Assembly: GCA_041686955.1 (NCBI GenBank)
Contig: JAWLCV010000018.1
Location: 1-60,562 of the forward strand
Direction: 5' to 3'
DNA from: UBA7803 sp041686955
GTDB taxonomy: Bacteria; Pseudomonadota; Gammaproteobacteria; Pseudomonadales; Azotimanducaceae
Length of the DNA stretch: 60,562 nucleotides
Position 1 is the stretch's first letter. Each line of letters begins with the position of its first letter. Of the stretch, positions 1-6,873 are shown piece by piece. Under the pieces are notes generated by a model. It did not search any database, was not told the origin of the DNA, and was given only the letters and a program-made list of their open reading frames with translations. The position numbers were made by a program, and so were the translations under genes.

Positions 1-44
1 ATGCCGGGGGCCGTGGCCACCGCGGCGATGGTGTCCGCATCCAC
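1..44 (-). CDS. mnmE: tRNA modification GTPase MnmE, N-terminal fragment (cut by window edge)
   Basis: Reading leftward from a GTG at 44, the 14 complete codons give VDADTIAAVATAPG, which matches the usual MnmE N-terminus (an aspartate-threonine-isoleucine start followed by a short stretch ending in a Pro-Gly). The gene lies just downstream of yidC on the same strand, which is the normal yidC-mnmE order beside the origin in gammaproteobacteria. MnmE, with MnmG, modifies the wobble uridine of several tRNAs. Only the first residues are in the window, so the call rests on this short match plus synteny. The upstream run of G may act as a weak ribosome site. Confidence 0.7.
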   Translation of the reverse strand, partial: MDADTIAAVATAPG

Positions 45-78
45 CGCCCCCGGACGGGCTGCCCCGGCAGCGGCCCGC

Positions 79-1797
79 TCAGGCCTTGGCTGCGTGCTTT
101 CCTTCATTCTGACGCATCACCCACCACTGTTGCGCGATGGACAGGACGTTGTTCACCAGCCAGTAGAGCACCAGTCCGGCCGGGAAGAACAGGAACAGCA
201 CCGTGAACATGATGGGCATCAGCCGCATCATGCGCTGCTGCATGGGATCGCCCACCGCCGGACTCATGAGCTGCTGCAGGTACATGCTCGCGCCCATGAG
301 CAACGGCAGCACGAAGTAGGGGTCCATGGACGACAGATCGTCGATCCAGAGCACGAAGGGGGCGTGGCGCAGCTCGACGCTCTCGAACAGCACCCAGTAG
401 AGCGCCAGGAAGATGGGCATGGGCAGGAGCATGGGCAGGCAGCCTCCCAGCGGGTTGACCTGCTCTTTCTTGTACAGGGCCATCATCTCCTGGGACAGCT
501 TCTGCCGGTCGTCCGCGTAACGCTCCTGCAAACGTTTCATCTGCGGCGCGATTCGCCGCATGTTGGCCATGGAGCGGTAGCTGGCGGCGGACAGCGGGTA
601 CAGCGCCAGCTTCACCAGCACGGTGAGCAGGATGATGGCCCCGCCCCAGTTGCCCACCAGGGCGTGCATCCAGGTGAGGATCTTGAACAGCGGCACGGCC
701 AGCCACCACAGGAACCCGTAGTCCACGGTGAGGTTGAGATTGGAGGCGATCTCCGCCAGCCGCTCCTGATCCTTGGGGCCCGCGTAGAATCGCGACGTCC
801 ATTCGCCCACGGCGCCCGGAGCCAGGGTGCGCAGTGGCGAGGTGTAGCCGACGATGTAGGTGCCGTCCTCCCGCTTCTGACCGTAGTACCGATTGACCTC
901 GTCGTCGTTGGCGATCCAGGCGCTCAGGAAGTAGTGCTGGAGAAACGCGATCCAGCCTCCGTGCACGGCCGCCCTGAACGTCTGTTCCTCGAGATCCTCG
1001 AACGACAGCTTCTCGTACCGGCTCTCGTCGGTGGTCAACGCCGCCCCGAGGAACGGCTGTGGGCCGAGGGTGAAGGGCTTCTCCCCGAACGGTTCCCGGT
1101 CGTCGCGCTTGATCTGCGCGAACAGGCCAGCGCTCTGCTCCCGGCCGGAGAGGTTCTCCACCCGGTAGCGCAGGTCCACGACGTAGGCGTCCGGAGCGAA
1201 CACGTAGGACTTGACCACCCGCTGCTCGCCGGCCTCGGTGACCAGGTTCACCGTCAGGGGCTCGTCTCCGCGAAGCACGTACTCGCTGCTGTCGGCGCGG
1301 TAGACGGGGCGCGCGCCGCCCGCGTCGATACCGTCCGGTCCGATCAATCCGCTCTGGGCGATGTAGATGTGCCCGTCACCGCGATTGAGCAGCAGGTAGG
1401 GCACCGGCTCGTCGATGTCGAGCCGGTACTGGGGAAGCTGAACGCGAACGATGTCGCCGCCGACCCGGTCGATCCACACGTGGAGGGTGGGGGTCGTGAC
1501 CCTGATCAGCCGGCTGCCCTCCACCGCCACGTCCCGCTCCGCCGGGGCGCGCGGCGTCGCTTCACCGATCAGCGACGCGTCGGGCACGTCCGAGGCACCG
1601 GCTGCATCCTCCGCCTCTCCGGCCGGCGGCGCCACCGGCGCCTCGAGCGGCACGCTGTCCCCCACCTCGGGCTCGGGCGCGAACTCCACGGAGGTCTCCT
1701 GCTGCACGTAGTCCTCGTTCCAGGCGAGGATCATGAGATAGCCCGTGACAGCCAGGCCAATGAGCAGCAGCACCCGCTGCACTTCGGTGGAAAGCAT
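79..1797 (-). CDS. yidC: membrane protein insertase YidC
   Basis: This 572-residue protein inserts and folds inner-membrane proteins, alone or with SecYEG. An N-terminal signal anchor (about residues 8-26) is followed by the large periplasmic P1 domain (about 60-340). The conserved C-terminal core has the remaining membrane spans, including FLWWLAVPLFKIL, the cytoplasmic loop with MANMRRIAPQMKRL, then LLPMPIFLALYWVL and FPAGLVLYWLVNN. The length fits proteobacterial YidC. The linker after the signal anchor is rich in Glu, Pro and Ala, as is common in high-GC members. It is co-directional with yidD 5 bp upstream and mnmE downstream. Confidence 0.98.
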   Translation of the reverse strand: MLSTEVQRVLLLIGLAVTGYLMILAWNEDYVQQETSVEFAPEPEVGDSVPLEAPVAPPAGEAEDAAGASDVPDASLIGEATPRAPAERDVAVEGSRLIRVTTPTLHVWIDRVGGDIVRVQLPQYRLDIDEPVPYLLLNRGDGHIYIAQSGLIGPDGIDAGGARPVYRADSSEYVLRGDEPLTVNLVTEAGEQRVVKSYVFAPDAYVVDLRYRVENLSGREQSAGLFAQIKRDDREPFGEKPFTLGPQPFLGAALTTDESRYEKLSFEDLEEQTFRAAVHGGWIAFLQHYFLSAWIANDDEVNRYYGQKREDGTYIVGYTSPLRTLAPGAVGEWTSRFYAGPKDQERLAEIASNLNLTVDYGFLWWLAVPLFKILTWMHALVGNWGGAIILLTVLVKLALYPLSAASYRSMANMRRIAPQMKRLQERYADDRQKLSQEMMALYKKEQVNPLGGCLPMLLPMPIFLALYWVLFESVELRHAPFVLWIDDLSSMDPYFVLPLLMGASMYLQQLMSPAVGDPMQQRMMRLMPIMFTVLFLFFPAGLVLYWLVNNVLSIAQQWWVMRQNEGKHAAKA

Positions 1798-1802
1798 CTT
1801 CT

Positions 1803-2099
1803 TCAGGACTCCTTGATCACCGGCGGGCGGCCGGCCGTGTTGCCGCCCGTCCCCGCAGGAGCGGCGGGGACGAGGTCAACGCCCCCGGCATGAAAAGGGT
1901 GGCAGCGCCCCAGGCGCCTCAGGGCCAGCCAGCCGCCGCGTCCCAGCCCGTGAACCGCGATGGCTTCCCGGGCATAGCACGAGCACGTCGGGTAGAACCG
2001 GCACTGCCGGCCCAGGTAAGGGCTCAATGTGAGCTGATACAGCCGGATGGCGGCGAGGGCCATGCGGCGCGGCAGATGTTCGAAGTTCACGGTCAGCAC
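1803..2099 (-). CDS. yidD: membrane protein insertion efficiency factor YidD
   Basis: A small 98-residue YidD-family (DUF37) protein with the family core IRLYQLTLSPYLGRQCRF, the cysteine signature YPTCSCYAREAI and GRCHPFHAGGVD. YidD is a peripheral membrane protein thought to help YidC-dependent insertion. The chosen start is a GTG at 2099 overlapping the rnpA stop codon (GTGCTGA), which suggests translational coupling. An ATG 12 codons in, just before ALAAIRLYQ, is an alternative and matches the common family start better. The C-terminal tail (VPAAPAGTGGNTAGR) is variable in this family. Confidence 0.92.
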   Translation of the reverse strand: MLTVNFEHLPRRMALAAIRLYQLTLSPYLGRQCRFYPTCSCYAREAIAVHGLGRGGWLALRRLGRCHPFHAGGVDLVPAAPAGTGGNTAGRPPVIKES

Positions 2100-2440
2100 G
2101 CCTGCAGTTCCGACAGCAAGGCGTCCATCGAGGCCCGGTAGGCGTCGTTGGATGCATCGCCCGTCACTTGAATGACTATGTCCATGGAGGGCAGCGTCTG
2201 GCGCCGACGGCGGAACGTCTCCCGCAGCACACGCTTGGCCCGGTTGCGCTCGTGCGCCCGACGCAACGCGCGCTTTCCCACCACCAGCCCTAGTCGGGCG
2301 GAGGGCATTCTATTCGCAACGGCCGAGAGACGTAACGGGCCGTGACGCTTGCGTACGGTGGCGGTCCGGAATACCCGGTCGAACTCCCGCGAGTGGTTGA
2401 GGCGAACCTGCCTCGGAAAGGCTTCCGCGGTGGAACTCAA
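2093..2440 (-). CDS. rnpA: ribonuclease P protein component
   Basis: The 115-residue basic protein subunit of RNase P binds the catalytic RNA and helps it cut the 5' leader from pre-tRNAs. The RNR signature is clear: AHERNRAKRVLRETFR (about residues 62-77). The N-terminal LNHSREFDRVFRTA segment matches the family substrate-leader cleft. The gene sits 7 bp downstream of rpmH on the same strand, the usual pair, and overlaps yidD by 7 bp. Confidence 0.96.
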   Translation of the reverse strand: MSSTAEAFPRQVRLNHSREFDRVFRTATVRKRHGPLRLSAVANRMPSARLGLVVGKRALRRAHERNRAKRVLRETFRRRRQTLPSMDIVIQVTGDASNDAYRASMDALLSELQAC

Positions 2441-2447
2441 ACCACCG

Positions 2448-2582
2448 TCAGGCGGAGAGGCGCTTGCGGCCCTTGGCGCGTCGCGCGTTCAGGACCTTTC
2501 GTCCTCCGCGGGTGGCCATACGGGCGCGGAAGCCGTGGTTGCGCTTGCGCTTCAGATTGCTCGGTTGAAACGTTCTCTTCAT
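2448..2582 (-). CDS. rpmH: 50S ribosomal protein L34
   Basis: A 44-residue highly basic protein starting MKRTFQPSNLKRKRNHGFRA and ending RRAKGRKRLSA, essentially the L34 consensus. The ATG at 2582 gives exactly the family length. An open frame continues upstream but has no relation to L34. It is the first gene of the leftward rpmH-rnpA-yidD-yidC-mnmE series and borders the origin region. A near-consensus sigma70 promoter lies about 75 bp upstream of the start. Confidence 0.98.
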   Translation of the reverse strand: MKRTFQPSNLKRKRNHGFRARMATRGGRKVLNARRAKGRKRLSA

Positions 2583-2655
2583 GGGAGTCTCTGCACGGGC
2601 TGTTTTTCTTCCGACACGGTCACGCGCTCTGGGCCGCACGCTGGAAGGGGAGCGG

Positions 2656-2684
2656 ATTTTATGGACCAGCGGGATGGGAGTCAA
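2656..2684 (-). promoter_or_regulatory. sigma70-type promoter for rpmH
   Basis: Reading leftward there is TTGACT at 2684-2679, a 17-bp spacer, and TAAAAT at 2661-2656. This is near-consensus with ideal spacing. Transcription would start near 2649, giving a leader of about 65 nt before rpmH. Confidence 0.75.
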
Positions 2685-2808
2685 ACAATAAGAGTATTGC
2701 TTTCTCGAAGTATGAGAAAAGAGTGGTTGTTCGTTGTTGGGGCGGCCGGAAGCTGTTGATATGTGCAGCGGACGCCCGCAGCGCGGGGACTTCGCGCCGG
2801 TGCGATGC

Positions 2809-2919
2809 TGTGGAGAACCTCGGGAGCAGCGGCTACCGGAATGTGGGTAATGCCGGACGAGAAAGTTCCGAACCGGTTCGACGGAGTTTATCCACAGGTT
2901 CTTCAGGAACTTTCTCACA
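2809..2919. promoter_or_regulatory. DnaA box cluster
   Basis: Four 9-mers fit the DnaA box TTATCCACA with at most one clear deviation from TTWTNCACA. They are TGTGGAGAA at 2809-2817 (minus), TGTGGGTAA at 2842-2850 (minus), a perfect TTATCCACA at 2888-2896 (plus) and TTTCTCACA at 2911-2919 (plus). The two left boxes point left and the two right boxes point right. Confidence 0.75.
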
Positions 2920-3121
2920 GCGGCTTCCCGCGGCGCTCGCAGCACCTCTCCCGTCGTTGCCGCATAACCTTTTGAATTTGCTGTTCATCCGCAAAACGCT
3001 TGGCTTTTTGTTGGGCTGCGCGTAGCCAAGGCTCGAACGATGTCGCTAGAATCCGCGCAAACTCGAACGAGATTTCCTAGAGCCTCGGCAGACGAGGCCG
3101 ACTGTTTCTGGGGGGCATTCC

Positions 3122-4510
3122 GTGGGACGTTCTGTATGGGAGCGGTGTCTGGATCAGCTTCAGGACGAGCTGCCTTCGCAGCAGTTCAATACCTGGATCC
3201 GACCACTGCAGGCGCGACACGACGGCGGTCGGCTGCAGATCTTGGCGCCGAACCGTTACGTGAAGAATCAGATTCAGGCCGCCTACCTCGGCCGTATTCA
3301 CGAGCTGCTCGAGCAGCTCGGAGATCCACTGACGCCGACGGACGTCTGCGTCGACATAGGTACCCGGGAGTGGGCCGAAGGCCGGCCGCTGCGCGCCGAC
3401 GGCAGTGCCGGGAGCGTGGGCATTGCTGACACGGAGCCGGCCATGACGGAACGCACCGACTTCGGCGGCGGGCGGGTAGCGGCGGAGCCCGGGCACAAGC
3501 TCAACGAGGATTTCGTCTTCGAGACTTTCGTCGAGGGCAAGTCCAACGAGATGGCGAAGGCTGCAGCCATGCAGGTGGCGGCCAACGCCGGCAAGTCCTA
3601 CAACCCTCTGCTGCTCTATGGCGGCGTGGGTCTCGGCAAGACCCATCTCATGCAGGCCGTGGGCAACCACATCAAGCGCAATCAGCCCGGAGCGAAGGTC
3701 GTCTATCTGCACTCCCAACGGTTCGTGCAGGACATGGTCAAGGCGCTGCAACTCGGCACCATGGATCAGTTCATGCAGTACTACCGGTCCGTGGACACGC
3801 TGCTCATCGACGACATTCAGTTCTTCGCCAACAAGCTTCGCTCCCAGGAGGAGTTCTTCCACGTCTTCAACGCGCTGCTCGAGCGGGACCGGCAGATGGT
3901 GCTGACCTGCGACCGGTATCCGCGGGAGATCGACGGGCTGGAGGAGCGCCTCAAGTCGCGGTTCGTCTATGGCCTCACCCAGGAGGTGGAGCCGCCGGAG
4001 CTCGAGACCCGGGTGGCGATTCTGATGAAGAAGGCCGAGGCGGAGCAGGTGGATCTGGATCCCGCCGTGGCGTTCTTCATCGGCGAGCGCATCCGCTCCA
4101 ACGTCCGGGAGCTCGAGGGCGCCCTGCGCCGGGTGATCGCCAACGCCCGGTTCACCGGGAGCCGCATCACCATCGAGCAGGTGAAGCGCGCGCTGCGGGA
4201 TCTGCTGGCGATTCAGGATCGGCAGATCAGCATCGACAACATTCAGCGCCTGGTGGCCGAGTACTACAACATCAAGATTTCCGATATCCTCTCGAAGCGG
4301 CGTAACCGGACCATCGCCAGACCGCGGCAGATGGCCATGTTTCTGGCCAAGGAGCTCACCAACCACTCGCTGCCCGAGATCGGAGAAGCATTCGGTGGTC
4401 GCGACCACACCACGGTCCTGCACGCCTGCAAGCGTATCGCGGAGCTGAAGGAAACCAGCGCCGATGTGAGCGAAGACTACCGGAACCTGGGACGGCTGCT
4501 GTCCAACTGA
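3122..4510 (+). CDS. dnaA: chromosomal replication initiator protein DnaA
   Basis: DnaA binds the boxes at the adjacent origin, oligomerises with ATP and opens the duplex. The 462-residue protein has domain I (SVWERCLDQLQDELPSQQFN), a short linker domain II (about 80-125) and the AAA+ domain with Walker A GGVGLGKTH (about 167-175) and Walker B LLIDDIQFF. DNA-binding domain IV carries the signature GRDHTTVLHACKRI. The start is a GTG at 3122 preceded by a GGGGGG ribosome site, and its N-terminus aligns with the family. dnaN follows 110 bp downstream. Confidence 0.98.
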   Translation: MGRSVWERCLDQLQDELPSQQFNTWIRPLQARHDGGRLQILAPNRYVKNQIQAAYLGRIHELLEQLGDPLTPTDVCVDIGTREWAEGRPLRADGSAGSVGIADTEPAMTERTDFGGGRVAAEPGHKLNEDFVFETFVEGKSNEMAKAAAMQVAANAGKSYNPLLLYGGVGLGKTHLMQAVGNHIKRNQPGAKVVYLHSQRFVQDMVKALQLGTMDQFMQYYRSVDTLLIDDIQFFANKLRSQEEFFHVFNALLERDRQMVLTCDRYPREIDGLEERLKSRFVYGLTQEVEPPELETRVAILMKKAEAEQVDLDPAVAFFIGERIRSNVRELEGALRRVIANARFTGSRITIEQVKRALRDLLAIQDRQISIDNIQRLVAEYYNIKISDILSKRRNRTIARPRQMAMFLAKELTNHSLPEIGEAFGGRDHTTVLHACKRIAELKETSADVSEDYRNLGRLLSN

Positions 4511-4620
4511 CGGTAGCCGGGTCCCGGCGCTCCGCGGGTCCCCGGGGCTGCGCTTGCAGACCGTTCCCGGGGTGAGGGCGTCACGAGGAATTTCCACCGC
4601 TGCGATAGAGAAGGGAGCTC

Positions 4621-5724
4621 ATGAAGTTCACCACCAACCGAGAGGCATTGCTTCGGCCGCTGCAATTGGTGACCGGCGTGGTCGAGCGTCGGCAGACCCT
4701 GCCGGTGCTGGCGAACCTGCTGGTGGTGGCGGAAGACGGCGTGCTGTCGCTGACGGGCACGGACCTGGAAGTGGAGCTGGTGGCCGTGGACCACCAGGTG
4801 AGCATTCAGGAACCCGGCAGCACCACGATCCCCGCCCGAAAGCTGGCGGACATCTGGCGATCGCTGCCCGAGGGCGCGGAGGTGACCGTTCAGGTGGAAC
4901 AGGACCGGGCGGTCGTTCGGTCCGGGCGCAGCAGGTTCGCGCTGGCCACCCTGCCGGCGGCGGACTTTCCCAAGGTGGAAAGCGGTCCCGGTGATCTCGA
5001 GCTCGAGTTGCCCCAGGGCAAGCTGCGGCGGCTGCTCGACCAGGTGAGCTTCTCCATGGCGCAGCAGGACGTTCGGTATTTCCTCAACGGTATGCTGCTC
5101 GAGGTGAATCGTAATCATACGCGCACCGTGGCCACCGACGGCCATCGATTGGCCATGTGCACGTTGCCCGGCGGTGTGCCCGACCGGGACGGCGTGCAGG
5201 CCATCGTGCCGCGCAAGGGCGTGCTGGAGCTGGGGCGGCTGCTGGATGACGGCGGCGAGTCGGTGGTGCTGCACGTGGGCAGCAACCACCTGCGGGTGAC
5301 CCTGGGACCGTATACGCTCACCACCAAGCTCGTAGATGGCAAGTTTCCTGACTATGAGAAAGTGGTTCCCCGCCGAGCTGACAATACCCTCACGGGCGAT
5401 CGGGAGAGCTTGAAGCAGGCTTTCAATCGGGCCTCCATCCTTTCCAACGAAAAGTACCGGGGCATTCGGCTGATCATGGACGCGGATCAGCTCACCATCC
5501 AGGCCAACAACCCCGAGCAGGAAGAGGCCGAGGAGCAGGTGGCGGTGTCCTATACGGGTCCCCGTATGGAAATTGGTTTCAACGTCAGTTACTTACAGGA
5601 TGTCCTCAACGTCCTCGACACGGATGAGGTCTACCTGAGCGTGGCGGACGCCAACAGCAGCGCGCTCATCGAAGGTGCCGGCAACGACGAAGCGCTGTAC
5701 GTCGTCATGCCGATGCGCCTCTAG
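4621..5724 (+). CDS. dnaN: DNA polymerase III beta sliding clamp
   Basis: This 367-residue clamp dimerises around DNA and tethers polymerase III and other clamp-binding proteins. It begins MKFTTNREALLRPLQLVTGV and ends YVVMPMRL, the standard clamp termini, and the three repeated clamp folds span the full length (for example TDGHRLAMC near the middle). An AAGGGAG ribosome site lies just upstream of the ATG. recF follows after 24 bp, so dnaN-recF-gyrB probably form one transcription unit. Confidence 0.98.
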   Translation: MKFTTNREALLRPLQLVTGVVERRQTLPVLANLLVVAEDGVLSLTGTDLEVELVAVDHQVSIQEPGSTTIPARKLADIWRSLPEGAEVTVQVEQDRAVVRSGRSRFALATLPAADFPKVESGPGDLELELPQGKLRRLLDQVSFSMAQQDVRYFLNGMLLEVNRNHTRTVATDGHRLAMCTLPGGVPDRDGVQAIVPRKGVLELGRLLDDGGESVVLHVGSNHLRVTLGPYTLTTKLVDGKFPDYEKVVPRRADNTLTGDRESLKQAFNRASILSNEKYRGIRLIMDADQLTIQANNPEQEEAEEQVAVSYTGPRMEIGFNVSYLQDVLNVLDTDEVYLSVADANSSALIEGAGNDEALYVVMPMRL

Positions 5725-5748
5725 GCGGGTCGGCACCGCCGCTGGCCC

Positions 5749-6852
5749 GTGTGGTTTCAGCGCCTAGACATTCACGATCTACGTAACCTCGAGTCGGTCA
5801 GGCTCCAGCTCTGCCCGGGGCTCAACTACTTCCATGGTGAGAACGGCGCCGGGAAGACCGCCATTCTGGAGGCGGTCCATCTGCTGGCGCGCGGCCGGTC
5901 GTTCCGCGGAACCCAGAGCACCGAGCTGATTCGCCGCGGCTGCAGTCAGGTGCGGGTGAACACGCGGGTGGTGGACGAGCACCGGGGGACGCTCGACATT
6001 GCGCTGGCCCGATCCCGCGGCGAGCGAACGGAGCTGCGCATCGACGGGCAGCCCGGCCGCAAGCTTTCCCAGGTGGCGGCGCTGCTGCCGCTCCAGGTCA
6101 TGGTGCCGTCCCTGAGCGATCTGGTGTTCGGAGGACCGGGGGAACGCCGGCAATGGCTCGATTGGGGATTGTTTCACGTGAAACCCGAGTACCTGCGCAC
6201 GTTGCGCAGGTACCTGCACGCGCTGCGGCAACGTAACGCGGCGCTGAAGGCGGTGGGCGCCGGGGAGCTGCCTCGCGAAGGGCTGGACGTCTGGAGTGAC
6301 GAGGTGGCGCGCCTGGGCGAGGAAGTAACCGCGGAGCGGGAGGCGTATCTGGCCGAGCTGCAGCCGGTGCTCGTCGAGATCTGCCGGGATCTGGTCCCGT
6401 CTCTGGAACTCGAGGTCGTCTATCGGGCGGGCTGGCCGAGGGAACAGGGCCTCCGGAAAGTCCTGGGTGATTCGGTGCCAAGAGAGGTAAAATTAGGGGC
6501 TACGCAGAGCGGCCCTCACCGCGGGGACATCGAGCTGCGGGTGGCAGGAACGATCGCCGGCGTATCCGTGTCCAGGGGCCAGGGTAAGGCTCTGGCCAGC
6601 GCCATGATGCTGAGCCAGGCGCGTTTGCTGATGCAGACGGCCCGCAGATCCAGTGTGTTCCTCATCGATGACGTGGGTGCGGAGCTGGATCTGCCACACA
6701 GTGAGCGTTTCTTCCGCCTCCTCACTGGTCTCGGCGCACAGATACTGGCGACGTCGAACAGCGGACCGTCCACGGTGGCGGGGCTGAACGACACGGAGAC
6801 CGCCGTGTTCCACGTGGAACATGGCCGCGTTCACAGGGCGGAGCAGGATTGA
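5749..6852 (+). CDS. recF: DNA replication and repair protein RecF
   Basis: RecF is an SMC-like ATPase that loads RecA at gaps with RecO and RecR. The 367-residue protein begins at a GTG and has Walker A HGENGAGKT (about residues 30-38), the signature region SRGQGKALASAMMLSQ (about 276-291) and Walker B VFLIDDVGAELD. It lies 24 bp after dnaN and 21 bp before gyrB. Two parS-like palindromes are embedded in the reading frame, where they encode LFHVKP and VFHVEHG. Confidence 0.96.
   Translation: MWFQRLDIHDLRNLESVRLQLCPGLNYFHGENGAGKTAILEAVHLLARGRSFRGTQSTELIRRGCSQVRVNTRVVDEHRGTLDIALARSRGERTELRIDGQPGRKLSQVAALLPLQVMVPSLSDLVFGGPGERRQWLDWGLFHVKPEYLRTLRRYLHALRQRNAALKAVGAGELPREGLDVWSDEVARLGEEVTAEREAYLAELQPVLVEICRDLVPSLELEVVYRAGWPREQGLRKVLGDSVPREVKLGATQSGPHRGDIELRVAGTIAGVSVSRGQGKALASAMMLSQARLLMQTARRSSVFLIDDVGAELDLPHSERFFRLLTGLGAQILATSNSGPSTVAGLNDTETAVFHVEHGRVHRAEQD
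6170..6185. promoter_or_regulatory. parS: parS-like ParB binding site 1 (inside recF)
   Basis: TGTTTCACGTGAAACC matches the conserved bacterial parS 16-mer (TGTTNCACGTGNAACA) in all but the last base. It lies about 3.3 kb from the DnaA boxes, the right distance for chromosome-partition sites. It is inside the recF coding frame. Confidence 0.8.
6806..6821. promoter_or_regulatory. parS: parS-like ParB binding site 2 (inside recF)
   Basis: TGTTCCACGTGGAACA is a perfect 16-bp palindrome identical to the parS consensus used by Pseudomonas-type ParB. It lies near the 3' end of recF, 636 bp from site 1. The parA and parB genes are not in the window; they would be expected to the left of mnmE. Confidence 0.88.
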
Positions 6853-6873
6853 GCAGCGAGCAGAGGAACATGC

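Larger units (their letters stand above)
2583..3121. other. oriC: replication origin region (oriC) between rpmH and dnaA
   Basis: This 539-bp non-coding interval between divergent rpmH and dnaA is where oriC lies in Pseudomonas-like gammaproteobacteria. It holds a cluster of DnaA-box-like 9-mers (2809-2919) flanked by two stretches that are AT-rich for this genome: about 2680-2755, which includes the rpmH promoter, and about 2960-3013. Either could be the unwinding element. Closer to dnaA are an inverted repeat cttggct (2999-3005)/agccaag (3024-3030) and a short hairpin GCCTCG-GCAGA-CGAGGC (3082-3098) in the dnaA leader. I see no confident dnaA promoter; a TAGAAT at 3047-3052 lacks a matching -35 box. 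Confidence 0.8.

Noticed and set aside
1..1893. Long open frame on the plus strand opposite yidC, with a His/Gln/Arg-rich product
   Set aside because: It is antisense to a clear yidC. Such frames are common opposite genes in high-GC DNA, and the product has no recognisable domain.
3047..3052. TAGAAT as the dnaA -10 box
   Set aside because: No acceptable -35 sequence at 15-19 bp upstream, and no extended -10 element.
3077..4597. Minus-strand open frame opposite dnaA
   Set aside because: Antisense to dnaA, His/Leu/Gln-rich shadow composition, no domain.
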